From Anthostomella pinea (lineage: Eukaryota; Ascomycota; Sordariomycetes; Xylariales; Xylariaceae): 64,000 nt of DNA. Made by a program: the position numbers and the translations under genes. How positions within the stretch are numbered: position 1 is the stretch's first letter; the number at the start of each line of letters is the position of its first letter. The stretch is from positions 310,001-374,000 of the forward strand of contig CAUWAG010000018.1 in the NCBI GenBank assembly GCA_963556695.1. Direction: 5' to 3'. The notes beneath the pieces were generated by a model, which ran no database searches, had not been told where the DNA came from, and saw only the letters and a program-made list of their open reading frames with translations. Below are positions 42,864 through 54,889 of the stretch, piece after piece.

Positions 42864-44013
42864 ATGAGGATCAGACGAGTTCTCGTCGGCTCGGGGTCCG
42901 GGCACATGACCCTTCTTAATTTCGACGGCAGGGCGTTCACGCAGGTCCAGCAAGGCTAGTACGGCGGGTCTGTCCTATCATGGCTTCTGTTCAAGGATCC
43001 CGATTGGGTCTATGCCGTTGATGAGGCTTCGAGGATCATCCGCTACATGTCGTGTGATCCCACTGGGTACTCTGCCGGTACCTTGGTCTCCGAGGACAAC
43101 GTCGGGTCGCATGGAGTCGTCCACCTCGCATTCAACCACGACAAGACTCGCATGGTCGCAGCTGCCTACGGTAGCAGCGGCGGTGGATATATGGGACACA
43201 CCTAGTTCACAGGGACACATCAAACTCCTCAAGATCGTCTTCCTCAACGGCCAGTTGGGCCCAAACGAACAGCAGCAGACGGAAACCCAGCCTCACCAGG
43301 CCCTGCTCGATCCTACGGGCCGCTTCTGGGCTGTTCCCTCGCGAGTCACCGACACTGTCAGCATCCTTGACTCGAGCGACGACTCGTTCCGTATCGTCAC
43401 CAGCTTTAAAGCCCCGATTCCCGGGAGTGGTCCTCACCATGCTGTCTTCGTCAAAAATGACGCGGGAACTAAAGCTACACATATCGTTGTCCTCTGCGAG
43501 CTGAAGAACCTTCTCGAGGTGTTCGCTGTGGATTATCGGGACGATATACTCGCATTCAGTCACATCCAGCGGTGTAAGGATGTTGCACGCAGCCCGCTGC
43601 CTGCCGACAAGCTGAAGCTGTATCAAAACAAGCATTTCTTGGGCGCGCCGAGTGCAATCGTCATCGCCACCAACCAGAGAGATATTTACGTCAGCAACCG
43701 GTTCGACAGCACTGAGGAAGACAACATATCGCGCTTCGAAGTCAAACGCCACCCCACTCGGAAGACCAGACTGCGCTATCGTGAGTCGGTCAGCAGTCGC
43801 GGCATCGGCCTGCGGATGCTCAGCCTGTCCAAGGACGAGAAGGTGATGTTCGGCTGTAACGAGAACAGTGGCAGGGGAATCCTGGCGCATTCCCGCGGAG
43901 ATGATAGAAAGCTCTCGCTGATACCCGGGTCTGAGGTGGACATCATGAAGCTCGGTGGCCCCGCGGCCGAAATCATGGGCGAAATGGGCTCCCCGTGCAT
44001 TATTGAGATTTGA
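42864..44013 (+). pseudogene. Lactonase-like beta-propeller protein, broken
   Basis: Begins MRIRRVLVGSGSGHMTLLNF, then TAG at 42957-42959, then reads on in the same frame (WLLFKDPDWVYAVDEASRII) to about 43176. There a one-base shift is needed to join AAYGS to VDIWDTPSSQGHIKLLKIVF. The remaining 280 codons are open to the TGA at 44011-44013: HQALLDPTGRFWAVPSRVTD, GPHHAVFVKNDAG, YVSNRFDSTEEDNISRFEV and RMLSLSKDEKVMFGCNENSG. This is the seven-bladed lactonase (6-phosphogluconolactonase / carboxymuconate cyclase-like) pattern, complete in length. Two lesions break it. The TAG might be edited, but the frameshift cannot be, so I call it a pseudogene. Confidence 0.75.
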
Positions 44014-44702
44014 GGACGGACGGGGTCGGCACTGGGTGTGCGAAAGGCACCGGCCGGGGTCGGAGATGGCTGGCGAGCTGCCATCTCGACTCTGGCTGAC
44101 GGATCACAATATGGTGATTCAGGGCTATCAGGATCTGGGGCCCCAAATCAGTATGGCTATGCTCAACGTTTTCCAAGTCTTGTTCTGAATAGTTCACGGT
44201 TGCAGGGGTTGCGTGGGAGCGTGGGCAGCCCAGCCGCAGTCCAGCATGACATCCTGGCAGCTTCGAGGAGCATTCATTTCGCAGATGTTGGCCAAGTCGG
44301 TATTTATAGAAACCTCAATACCGGTGCCTAGCCTGGAACCCCATGCCTGCCGTCGCGCGCCCAGCCTGATTGGCCGCCCAACTTGTCGTATAATCCGTCG
44401 ATGCAATGGCCTATGTGGCAGTTGGTTGACTGGCGGTGCTAGTTCAGATACCTTTAGATCATGAAACAACGCATCTGCGTAATGGGGTACTCATCGACTT
44501 AATACTGTCGATAACGAAGTAGTGCGAACTAAAGAGAAGAAACACATATATAAGATGGTCCTCCTTCCTCCCGCCCAACAGGCTACAGCTCTTGGGCATC
44601 GCCATCATCACAAGTCACACCTCCACCAACGACACAACTACCGTGTCACATTCTCTATAATCCTTCTCAACCACCCCATCAACCTTCACAACCCACACGG
44701 AA
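44014..44702. other. Intergenic, promoter of a small secreted gene
   Basis: About 690 bp. A CT/CA-rich leader with several short runs precedes the 44703 ATG. No supported ORF. Confidence 0.5.
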
Positions 44703-45208
44703 ATGCAGCTCTCAACCCTCTTGCTCGCCTTCGCCACCACCGCCCTCGCAGGAGACTGGGCCGCGAACCAATACTCCAAAGCCGGCTGCTCCGACGCCGA
44801 CGAGATCGGCGAGTCAGCCACCTCGACCATAGGCGACGGCACTTGCATCAGCATCGACAACTCGACTGTCGCCGTCAAGCGTGAGTAGCATCTCCAACCC
44901 CCTTTTGACGCTTGACCTCCTACCCCAGTCCACTCCACTCCAACCCCTTCCCCCGCGAGGGTTCACACATCCAAGAGACATACCTCGTACAAAATGCCGA
45001 AGCGCTGACCCCAGATACGGTTCGCAGTCTACAACGGCGGCGGCGTCAACGACAAGTGGGTCATGTACTCGGGATCCAGGTACGGGAACGCGTGCAGCGG
45101 CGACGAAGGATTGTACGTCTGAAGTCCGGGTGTCAGGACTTCGATTCTGAAATGGCCAAGTGCCTGCAGGCCGCGCCGGCGGCGTCGTCTGCAGCTGCTG
45201 CCGTGTAA
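44703..45208 (+). CDS. Small secreted cysteine-containing protein, frame break near the 3' end
   Basis: Exon 1, 44703-44880, encodes a clear signal peptide (MQLSTLLLAFATTALAG) and GDWAANQYSKAGCSDADEIG through GTCISIDNSTVAVK. A 147-bp intron (GTGAGT...TTCGCAG, phase 1) joins to exon 2 from 45028: LYNGGGVNDKWVMYSGSRYG, then NACSGDEGLYV and TGA at 45120-45122. Shifting one base near 45110-45118 gives a better continuation to TAA at 45206-45208: KSGCQDFDSEMAKCLQ, with Cys spacing and an Ala/Ser tail. So either the gene ends at 45122 or, more likely, it carries a one-base lesion. With the shifted tail the Cys count is five. Function unknown; such proteins are common in fungal secretomes. Confidence 0.6.
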
Positions 45209-45799
45209 ATGGGGGATATCGAGCTGGTGCGGGATGAAGACTGGCACGGTGGTGGATGGTCGGCGGTAAGCCGAAGGAAATTGGCGGTGTACAGTGGCTA
45301 CCCCTGATAGGAGATGAGATCTGTCACCAGAAAAATATGCGCTATCTTAGATATATGCGCTGTCTGGAGCAGTGGGGCAGCCCAAGATGGCCCGTGCCAC
45401 GCCCTGTCAGGGCTTGTTATAAGTAATAGTCTAAGGCCTACCAGGCCCTGGCAGCTACCTAGCTATTAAAACGGGTAATATATAGGGTAAAATATGCGCT
45501 ATTAAAGGATAAACCGGCTCGTACGGTTAATAAAGCGTATACGATATTTAATTTATATGTTATTTAATAATAAAGACTTAATTTTATAAAAGTTATAAGC
45601 TAGGAAAACATGCGCTATTTTAATATATATACGGTATAATAGAGAATTTTTATTAAAAGTATGGGCTATATATACATATATATATACGGCTGGGATATTA
45701 TCAATAACGTTGTTAATCTTTATAAAAACTGTTAATATAAATATAATATACTTAGTTTTAATGAACTTCAATCGGCTAACTAAGTATATTAATAGTCCG
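45209..45799. other. Transition into AT-rich sequence
   Basis: GC falls sharply after about 45470. No supported gene; the minus-strand frame 45553-45825 is Ile/Tyr/Lys-rich only because the DNA is AT-rich. CTATCT/TATGCGC-type short repeats occur near 45338-45365, 45490-45500 and 45610-45620 ('aaaatatgcgctat'). Confidence 0.5.
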
Positions 45800-47511
45800 C
45801 CACGGGACAATAAACAAAATAGCAAAGGACTCCATGCGATGGCTGAGTGTCTTCCTGGATAGAAAACTAAACTTCAAAGATCACGTTTCCTACTGGGCCA
45901 AGAAAGCTAATAGGGTAGCAAATCACCTTTAAGGACTATCCAACACAGTCAAAGGACTTCCAGTAAAGTCAACCAAGAGGGCTGTGAAAGCTTGTGTTAT
46001 TCCTATTCTTACACACGGCCTGGAGGCCTGGTACCCAGGAATCGAGAAAGTTGGGAGCTTAGGTGGGACATCAGCATGTCGCATTAATGGGCTTCTTGGA
46101 ACAATAGATGCTGTACTACGAACGGCGATCAGGGCTATCTTGCCGGTCTAGAAAACACACCCTGGACATATCCTACACTTTGAATCACAGATTCCCCCAG
46201 CAAGAGTTCTTGCAGAGTCAATAAGACGACGTCACGGCCTCCGACTAGGATGAATAGACCAGAGACACCCTCTTGTTGGCAGGCTCCAAATACAAGCTCG
46301 CAAGAATCCAACAAGGCTACAAAGGAGCTTCCAGTTAGTCCCTGACTTCCAGAGACCAATACTTACCAGGCCATTATGGAAGAAACCTCCAATCTGTAAA
46401 AACAAAGACAAAGAAACAGAGCTCTTCAAGCAATGGCTACAGGAAAGAAACGTGAACACTGACCTTGTCATCTATTCAGATGGATCACAGTTGGACGACC
46501 AAGGCACAACCCGCACTGGATGGGGTTACACCATCAGGAAAGGCGGCACTACACAAGAAATATACCGGGGAAAGGGCAAACTTCTCTAAGCAGAAGTAGT
46601 AGATGCTGAAGTCCATGGTGCTCTCCAAGGTCTTGCAGCAGCCAGGGCAATTGGACACGGAAAACAGCTATATGTCTGCCTGGACAACACGTCAGTGGTA
46701 AATGGGCTCAATGGGACTCCACCCGAGACATCACAGAACAATTTTCTACGATTTCAAGAACTTGCTACAGCACATACTCCTGGAGTGACCGTCAAGTGGA
46801 TTCCTGGACACAGAGATATTAATGGCAACGAAGCTGCCGACACACTAGCAAAAGAGGGTGCCATGCTAGAAACAGACACAACAAACCTTCCTATAATCTC
46901 TTGGGTCAAGAGAGATCTCAAAAAAAAAGGGCAAGAAAGAGTTCAACCAATGGTAGAAAGACCAATCAGAACCTAGGTATCAAGAAGTATACTCATATAC
47001 AGTAACTAAAAGAGACCTTATATCTTTTAAGAGGAGTACTTTACACAGACTTCTAGCGGCCAGATCTGGACATGGCGACTTTGCCATATACCACGAACAC
47101 TTTGGGCATACAGACTCGAATGATCACTGCAACTGTGGTGAAAAGAAAACACCATAATATATTTTCTTTTGTAAGAGTCTGCGGAAAAATCGGCTGTTGC
47201 CTAGGTACTCGCCTAGGACAGCCTGTTTACAATACTTGGGGGAGAGGAGCACAGAATGGGCAAGATTTGTTGAGAAGAGCAAGTTCTTTTCATCAATCTG
47301 CCCCCGATAGATAGCTGTTCTTGAAGGACCAGATAGATGACCCCAAAGTCATACAGCCGCAACAACGGGGATAGGCTCGTGAGCGGGACTGACTGTACTT
47401 ATTATCTTGATACCTCCACAACCCTGCAATGCAGAGGCTCTGGGAGGCGTGGTTTGCACTACTGAGGAGCGATCCTCCACGTTAAATACAATCAATCATC
47501 AATCAATCATA
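45800..47511 (+). mobile_element. 5'-truncated LINE: reverse-transcriptase tail plus RNase H, inactive
   Basis: Reading through stops gives MRWLSVFLDRKLNFKDHVSY, then KACVIPILTHGLEAWYPGIE (C-terminal RT domain) and an RNase H domain: VIYSDGSQLDDQG, AEVVDAEVHGALQGL, YVCLDNTSVVNGL and GHRDINGNEAADTLAKEGAM. The four acidic catalytic positions are visible. The clade resembles fungal Tad/I-type elements with RNase H. Internal stops (after RVANHL, LPV, RLG, GKLL) all fit C-to-T or G-to-A changes of Gln, Trp or Arg codons, the RIP direction. The frame-intact stretch 46695-46976 ends with a stop after PIRT. The 3' end carries an AATCAATCATCAATCAATC simple tail at about 47490-47511. Most of the element (endonuclease and main RT) is missing. 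Long A runs (AAAAAAAA near 46920) may add frameshifts. Confidence 0.85.
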
Positions 47512-48719
47512 AGTATATTAATATTACGAATTTTGATATTACGTTATTATTAGTACCTTAATATTTTTATTAAATTTAAGTAAGGTTAAAACTTGCCTTT
47601 TTTTAAAAATAGTATTTATTAAGTTGAAGTTTAATATTTTTAAAAGAGAAAGAAAGGCTTAATCCTAACTCGAACTTTTAAATATTTTAAATATTATATA
47701 CACAAAAGATTTTATGCGAAAAATATAACTATCATTATAATCATAAGTTTTATGCTTTATAATTATGGCTTTTAATCCGCTTATATCATAACGAATTAAA
47801 AATTATATTTTTATTATATTTTTATTATATTTTTTATTGCCTTCGATTTTTTAATCACCTCGTGTATACTTACATTCGTATTTATTTTTAAAGAACAACC
47901 ACTATTTTACCATTATTCGAAGGTTATTACTATGAATACGTAAACTTTCCCATTTTAAACATTGATTTTCGTAAGTCACTATCGTAAAAACCTTACTATT
48001 AATATAAATGGGTTACGTAAAAATGAATATTACTTCCTGTATTCCTATACAATAAAGTATTAAGTAGTTCAAGAGACGTATATATTATAACAACTATTAG
48101 TTAAATAATATAATCTTTTTATAATACCAGAATTCTATGATATTTTATTTTATAAAACTTGTTTTTATAAAAGATATATAAATATAAAATATTAGAAAAA
48201 AGATTGTGCTATGTGATTTTATCTTTGAATTATTATACGTTATATTTCTATATAACGTTCAATTTTTAAGTTTATAATAAAAAACCCTTTCTCTTTTCTA
48301 AGATTATTTTTAAAGCCGATCCTTAAACGTTTTATATCCGGTTTTCGACTAATACCGATGTTATAAAACTTATCGATATTAAACTCTGAAAAGATTCAAT
48401 CTTTATCTTTAAAAAGCTTATAAATATTATTATAAAGTTAGAAACATGAAGTTTAACGTTTTATATTATCGCTCAATCTATAAATATAATAAGCATTATA
48501 CCTATAAGTTCAAACATAGTAAATGAATATACTAATCTTATTAAGTTTAACATAAATTAATTAATAACTTAAGCTTAATTATATTCTTTGTATTATAAGA
48601 ATAACTTGGTTCCTCTTTACGTTTACCGATAGCTATATTGTATAACCGGTTATAAGAATTGAAATTCGAAGAAAATAGTAATTTAATAATATATATATAT
48701 ATCAAAACGCATATATAGT

Positions 48720-48965
48720 TGTGACGTTCCGTATATGTGAATAGGACATAGAAGCCCTTGTTTACTATGTACGTATAACTATCTCTGGCTGAAGAGGAAA
48801 AAGAAGATCGAGCGGCGTAGCCAAATCTGGTGGGCAACTAGATAAGTGTGTCCGCCCCACAATTCAGCGCCCTAGTGGGTCGGTGACAACCAGTCGTCCA
48901 GGAGGCCACGTGCTGTCACGTGATCTAGGACCATCACCGATGGTAGCGACGTAGCAAACATCACA
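48720..48965 (-). mobile_element. Solo LTR, family B, with target duplication ATAGT
   Basis: Read on the minus strand it starts TGTGATGTTTGC and ends GGAACGTCACA. It is flanked by ATAGT on both sides (48715-48719 and 48966-48970). It is normal-GC in an AT-rich surround, and homologous in opposite orientation to 55042-55300: both share GTGATGGTCC, a CACGTGAC cluster, CTAG-TGCCCACCA-TTTGG and a final AAGGGCTTCT/AAGGGTTTCT then ACGGAA. Confidence 0.85.
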
Positions 48966-49559
48966 ATAGTCTTAGAAATTTATTTACTAATAAATAAAAT
49001 CTTAAAAGGTTGTCGTTATTTTAACCTATTTAATAAATTTATAATAAAAGCAGTAAAACTATTTAACAACATCGCACTTATAAAAAAGCATGCTTTTATT
49101 TTCACCTTACTTTTTAATGCTTATAAAGCTTTTATTTATTTATACGGTTTTCATTATAAGCTCATTAACTTTTCATTAAAAACCTCAATACTAATTCTAC
49201 GAATATTGAATAATAGTTTGTCGTTATAAAAAATATAAAGGTAATATGCAGATAGAGAAAAATATTATTCTACTTATATATATATATATATAATAAACAC
49301 TATATTTATAGTTATATCTACCTTCTTTTATATAATAACAACCCTTATTATTACAGCGTTAATTAAACTTCAAAATATAATATTAACGGGTAATATTTGG
49401 GCCTATAGTAATTTTATTTAATGACATATATAAAATAAAATATATAAGGCTTTTTTTCAAAATATAACATGAAGGTAAAAATCTTGATTGCTTTTATATA
49501 ACACTTTAAACAAAATTCATTGTTTAAAAAAAAAAAATTCTTCACTTCCCTTTCCGTTA

Positions 49560-49895
49560 CATGCTTCTATATGTCATTAAACCCCGTATAAGACCACATG
49601 ACACAGCCTTACTTATCGACCCATTTCACAGAAAATACTTTAAAACGTAAATAGACGTATAAGATAACCTTAAATATATCTATACTTTATAATAATCGCT
49701 ACCGATAAAGCGAAATAAGGTACGAAAAAACAAATAATAATAAAAATTATTAAAGCCACGTTATATAAAAAACTTATAAACTTTAAAGCTGATATAAAAC
49801 TGATTAAAATTACGCCGAAAAAAGTCTTGAACTTTAAGTCTAACCGATTATAATAAAAACGCCGTCCGACTCGTATACAATGGCCGTTTTCTTTT
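49560..49895 (+). repeat. RIP-degraded dispersed repeat, copy 2
   Basis: Carries GTAAATAGACGTATAAGATA, TTTATAATAATCGCTACCGA, GTCTTGAACTTTAAG and ATGGCCGTTTTCTTT in the same order and spacing as 28910-29270. An LTR fragment begins just after its end. Confidence 0.7.
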
Positions 49896-49902
49896 TACTT
49901 CT

Positions 49903-50073
49903 ATTGCAACAGGCTCAACCGATCAATCATAATACTTGAGTATGGGTCAAAGTTCATGATGTTGCTGATGGGTTGGATTGGGACGCCTAGCTGGACTTGC
50001 AGGTCTGGCTAAGTGACCTCGCAATCCAGTATCTAATCTCTTATCTAATCATACATGTGGGCTTAATATATAT
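49903..50073 (-). mobile_element. Truncated LTR fragment, family A, opposite orientation to 58241-58442
   Basis: Reads on the plus strand as the reverse complement of most of 58241-58442: GATCAATCATAATACTTGAG, TATGGGTCAA, GGTTGGATTGGGA, AGGTCTGGCTAAGTGACCTC and TCTTATCTAATCATACATGT match with scattered transitions. About 45 bp at its far end are missing. Confidence 0.75.
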
Positions 50074-50574
50074 GGGTTGCATAAATTCTGTTTATACATA
50101 AATATATAGTTTAACGTTAAAATTTAAAAATCGTAGTATCTTTTTTTTATATAAAATTACTATATAGGGCTTAATTTCTTTTCTTCACAAATACATTACG
50201 ATAATATTTTAAATATATATTGTTTTAAAGTATTTTATACGTATCGTCTAACTTTTTACTTTGAATTTATAATTGTTAAAATATAAATAATAAATTAATC
50301 GTATGAACGATGTAATTTTTAAAAACTTCAGCAAGATAAATACGATTTATTTTGTTGGAATGTATAGCGATTTTTATTGTATTTATAAATAAACGAAGAA
50401 AAATTGTCGGTGGCTATATTAAAAGTTAAAACATATTAATAGTATATAATTCGGGTAAATACGGGCTTATAAATTTACGTTAAATCTTGATTAACGCTTG
50501 ATCGGTTTATAAAATGTACTAAAACAGGTATAGTAATAATAAATTAAAATAATGGTTATAAAAGAAGTAAAAAG

Positions 50575-50960
50575 AAAGACACGGCCGTTTTATACGTATT
50601 AAATGGGGTGTTTATTACGATCGGTTAGCTTTTAAAGTTAGTAGGTTTTTTATTATAACTTAAAAATTTATATTTGTAGCTAGTTGAAAGGTCAAAAGTC
50701 TTTTAACGTAGTTTTAATAAGGTTTATAACGGCTTCAAACTTTTTAATTATTCGGCGTACCGCGGCTTTAATAATATTTTCAATTATTTACTATTTCGTA
50801 CTTTTCTTACTGTCGGTAGCAATCATTATAAACTATAAATATATTTAAAATAATTTTATCTATTCATTTACGTTGGAAAGTACTTAACATGGAATAAAGG
50901 GATAAATAACGGGTTTTAATATGCTTTTATACGAGCTTTAATAGTATATGTAAGCATATA
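50575..50960 (-). repeat. RIP-degraded dispersed repeat, inverted copy
   Basis: The reverse complement shows the same landmarks as copies 1 and 2: ACGGCCGTTTTATACG near 50583, AAAAGTCTTTTAACG near 50696, and TGTCGGTAGCAATCATTATAAAC at about 50812-50834. Confidence 0.65.
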
Positions 50961-53900
50961 ACGGCTTAAACGGCATATATAAGTTTTTCAAATTTGTTCC
51001 AAATTTTTTATAGATATATATTATAAAAGTACAGCTTTAAATTTCAACACCTTTTAAACCATTATTTTAAATAAAAATAAAACTAATAAAAACTTAGGAT
51101 AAAAATTTGCGTTTTATTACTTAATTATACGTCACGTGTAAAGCTTCTGTTCAATTATAAGAAAAGGTTTAAAATGTATACAAATTATACACGATTAGAC
51201 CTAAACGTTGAAGAAAACTATTTATATTTGAAAAACCCATTTTATAATATTTTACGGAAAGGCTTATTTTTGCATATAATAATATAAACTTATAAAAAGC
51301 GCTAAGAAATTATCTTAATAACTTAACTAAATGAAAACATTACAATATAGCTTCTTTTTAAATGAATATGTTAAACTTGATAAAAAGTCTAACTTTGCGG
51401 GAAAATAATAAGAAAACTAACCAGAAAAGTTTAATTATAAAACAATAATAGTTTTATTTACATTAATAGTATTATTCCTATTCAAATACTTTATAAGGTA
51501 AGAATAATTAAATTACGTAAACTTGTAATCACGTTAAATATGATCTTAACTTATATAAACCACCTTTAAAAATTAAATAAATAAAATAAAATTAATAGCT
51601 TTAACCCATTTTTATAACTTATAATTTTTTTTAATCAACTTTATTATAAATTGATTCGGCTTTTTATAGACAATAATATCGTATTAAATATTAATACCAA
51701 CGTTATAATAAACCCTAACTTTAAAACCAACTTAGAATAATTTATCGACTAGATATTCTTAATTTTATCATTAATTAATCGATAACTAAGAAAACTTATT
51801 ATTATTATTAAAGATTTTAATAGATAATCAGTAAAGTTGTAATATATCGTACAAGTATTATACGATTATATTAAGCCGGTATAGCTTATCAATTAGATAA
51901 TATTTAAAAAGTAACTTTTGTAATTTTATAGTTTGGTTTTGTTATTAAGCATTTACTTAAAATAATTTCATAATATAATAGAAACATGATAAAATTATAT
52001 CCGGTTAATTTCGCTTATTATTTAAATTCTATGTTATAAATATTATAAAGCTATTTACGGAACGTGAATCTATAAATTAAAAAACTATAGCTCTTTAAGT
52101 ATTACTAAATACGAGTTTAAAAACATTTTGAATTCGGCGGTTAATTTTATTTATACTCAAATAATATCAATGATTAATATATTTTTATATATTAAAATTG
52201 ACTCCGTATTAAGCTATATGAATATAATTTTCTAATGGTTTTAGTCTTCAATGAAAAAGTCTAATACCTATTAAAACTACCGATATTAATATTTTACTCT
52301 TTAAAAAAAAAGTCTACTTTGTTAAAAATACCGTTACATCTTGATAAAAATGTCAAGTTTAAAATATTAAGCTTCAACTTAGTCGTAATTAAACAGCTTT
52401 AACACTTTTAGGGTTATTGATATTGATATTTCATACCATTTATAAGCATATCGCGATAATATCAAACGGCTTTGAAATTTTTACTATATTTATGTTTTAT
52501 ATAGAAATTAATATAAGTCCTAAATATTTAATGGTACTTACGTAATATTTCCATGTAAACCTTTTTTATACCTCTTCATACTTGAAATAGACGTTATAAC
52601 TATTAACAAATTCAATATTTTATTTATATTATTCAGTATGTAAATATTACTATAAGCTATAGCCGGCTTTTTTAAATGTTGAACGCAAATTGTTTATTAT
52701 TAAAATATTTTACGACTTATATATTTCCCTTACCTTTTACTTTTAATAAATTTTGAATTGTAAAACTTTAGAAGGGAATTGTTTGTTAGTGTAAAAATCT
52801 ATTCAAAAAATAAAAGTTTAACCGTTCTCCAAAAACGAATAAAAGATAATACTAATGAATAAATATAATTCGTTCTAAATTTTATGTTTGCAGTTGAAAC
52901 ATTTGTATTTATAAAATTAAAAAAATTTCCTTATCTAAAAAAGTGCTTGATTTATATACAAACGGTCAAGATTTTAACTTTTAACTTTTAACTTTCAACT
53001 TTCAACTATTATATCGTTTATGACGTGTAATTGTGAACTTAATTCTTTATGGTATTGAAGACGGCTTGCTTAATAGCTGTTTGTTAATATTTTAATTTAT
53101 TTTACGTTGTTAAAAATAGTTTATGGTTATAAAACAGGGTTATTCTTTATACTTTATATAATGTAAAATTCACGTTGGAAAGATTATGTTTATACCGGTA
53201 TTAAAATATATAAGCTTTAAAAAGCGATTATTAGCAGCTTTTGTATATTAATTCTATGAACGTTTTACTTTTACTACTAATACATCACGGTTTATATTTT
53301 TCAATACTATAGTTTCTGGTTTTTTACCATTCGAATTATAAATTAGTACCGTAATTTTAGATATAGTTAAACTGAGATGTTCATATTCCTATTCATTTAC
53401 TTTATAAATAAGTTTTAAATTTAAATTTCGCTTTTCGTTACTACTTACCAAGGTGACAATGATAGTTTATGATCAGTTGTTACTTTATAGTTATTAATTA
53501 ACTCTTATAAATTGCAATCACTTTAGAGACTAATTATTATAGTTTTAGTTAAGGCTTTAAATACTTATTGATTTATTACTTGAAATATTAATAAAAAAGC
53601 CAGTTCACAATTTAAAGATGAACTAAAAGCGACATATATTTCAGGGCATAATTATTAAAGTAAGAATGAAATTTGAACAAGTATAAAGAATCCTTTTGAA
53701 AAAAATACATTACAAAATTGGATTTTAAAATGAATATATCTTTTTGCAAAGGTTGAATTTTAAATTCGAATAATAACTTAAAATTTTATGTAAAAAAAAT
53801 CAAAACGGCTATTTTGAACCGTATCTAAAAGTATGCAATTTGATTTTGAAGGCTTAATGTTAAGTATCTTATTATAGTTGATGATCTTTTATAGATTTTA

Positions 53901-54029
53901 AACTAAGTCGTATAGTTAAATTCGTTTACAGGTTGAATAATCATAGTAAGTTTTAATTAAGGTAACAACTAATTATAAATTACAAAGAAACTAATCAATA
54001 GCTAATTCGTAATTAAATCGCTACCTGAC

Positions 54030-54180
54030 TATTTATATGTATTATTAAAGCCGTTATATGCTTATATATACCGTTCAAGCCCGTATAAAACCATATTACA
54101 AGGCTTTACTTATTGCTTTATTTGAAATTAAAGTATTAAAAAACGTAAATAAACGTATAGGTTTTAATATTAAGATTTAA
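54030..54180 (+). repeat. RIP-degraded dispersed repeat, partial copy
   Basis: AAAGCCGTTATATGCTTATATATACC and AAACGTAAATAAACGTATAG resemble the 5' part of copies 1 and 2. The rest is not recognisable. Confidence 0.55.
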
Positions 54181-54406
54181 TTATAAAAAACTTAATAATT
54201 GAGATCATAACGGCTTCAAGCGGATATTAACAAGTTATAAATCAGCTTTTGTTAAAAAAATATTCAATATTATATATATATATATATAAAATAGTTTTTA
54301 AAGCGAACTTAAACCGTACTATAAAATATAAAATTTTATATTAACGTTTATATTTTTACTTTAAGCTTTATAAGCTATATATTACGAACCAACAAATACC
54401 ATGGCC

Positions 54407-54874
54407 TGTTGGAGGGCCAAGGGGACTACACCAAGAAGAAATGGAATCAGAAGCCAGGAACGGAACAATGGGTATTACGGATTACATAACAAAGGTCACG
54501 TGACGGATCACTGGCTCACGAAGTGAGCTAGTAAGGATCACTGGATCAGGGAGTGAGCCTGTGAGCATCACTCTGGGACAAGGTGATCCTACTCCATCAG
54601 TGAGGGAGAGATTGGATATATAAGGACAGACATTTCCCAGCTAGATAGATAGACAGTCTCTACCTCAGTGATCAATCTGAGCATCTTAGCCAACCTTAAG
54701 GTGAGAGAAATCTCCTGACAACTCGACTATACAGTGATCCCCTGGATCAGACCAAGCTCCAGCATCTGAGTGTCTTCTAGTTGACAAAAGTCTCTATCGT
54801 CCTTTGTGTTGACTTACCTCAGAACATAAACCCTATAGAACCCTTTAGCCTTATAGGTTAGACGGCTCGTCACA
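54407..54874 (+). mobile_element. Normal-GC island, probable solo LTR of a third family
   Basis: Starts TGTTGGAGGGCC and ends GGCTCGTCACA, which are LTR-like TG...CA ends. It contains TATATAAGGACAGAC at about 54618, as a promoter and transcription start would read, and repeated GATCACTGG / GAGTGAGC motifs near 54493-54580. I could not find a matching target duplication at these exact ends, so the boundaries are approximate. Confidence 0.55.
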
Positions 54875-54889
54875 ATAGGTCGTTAAGCC

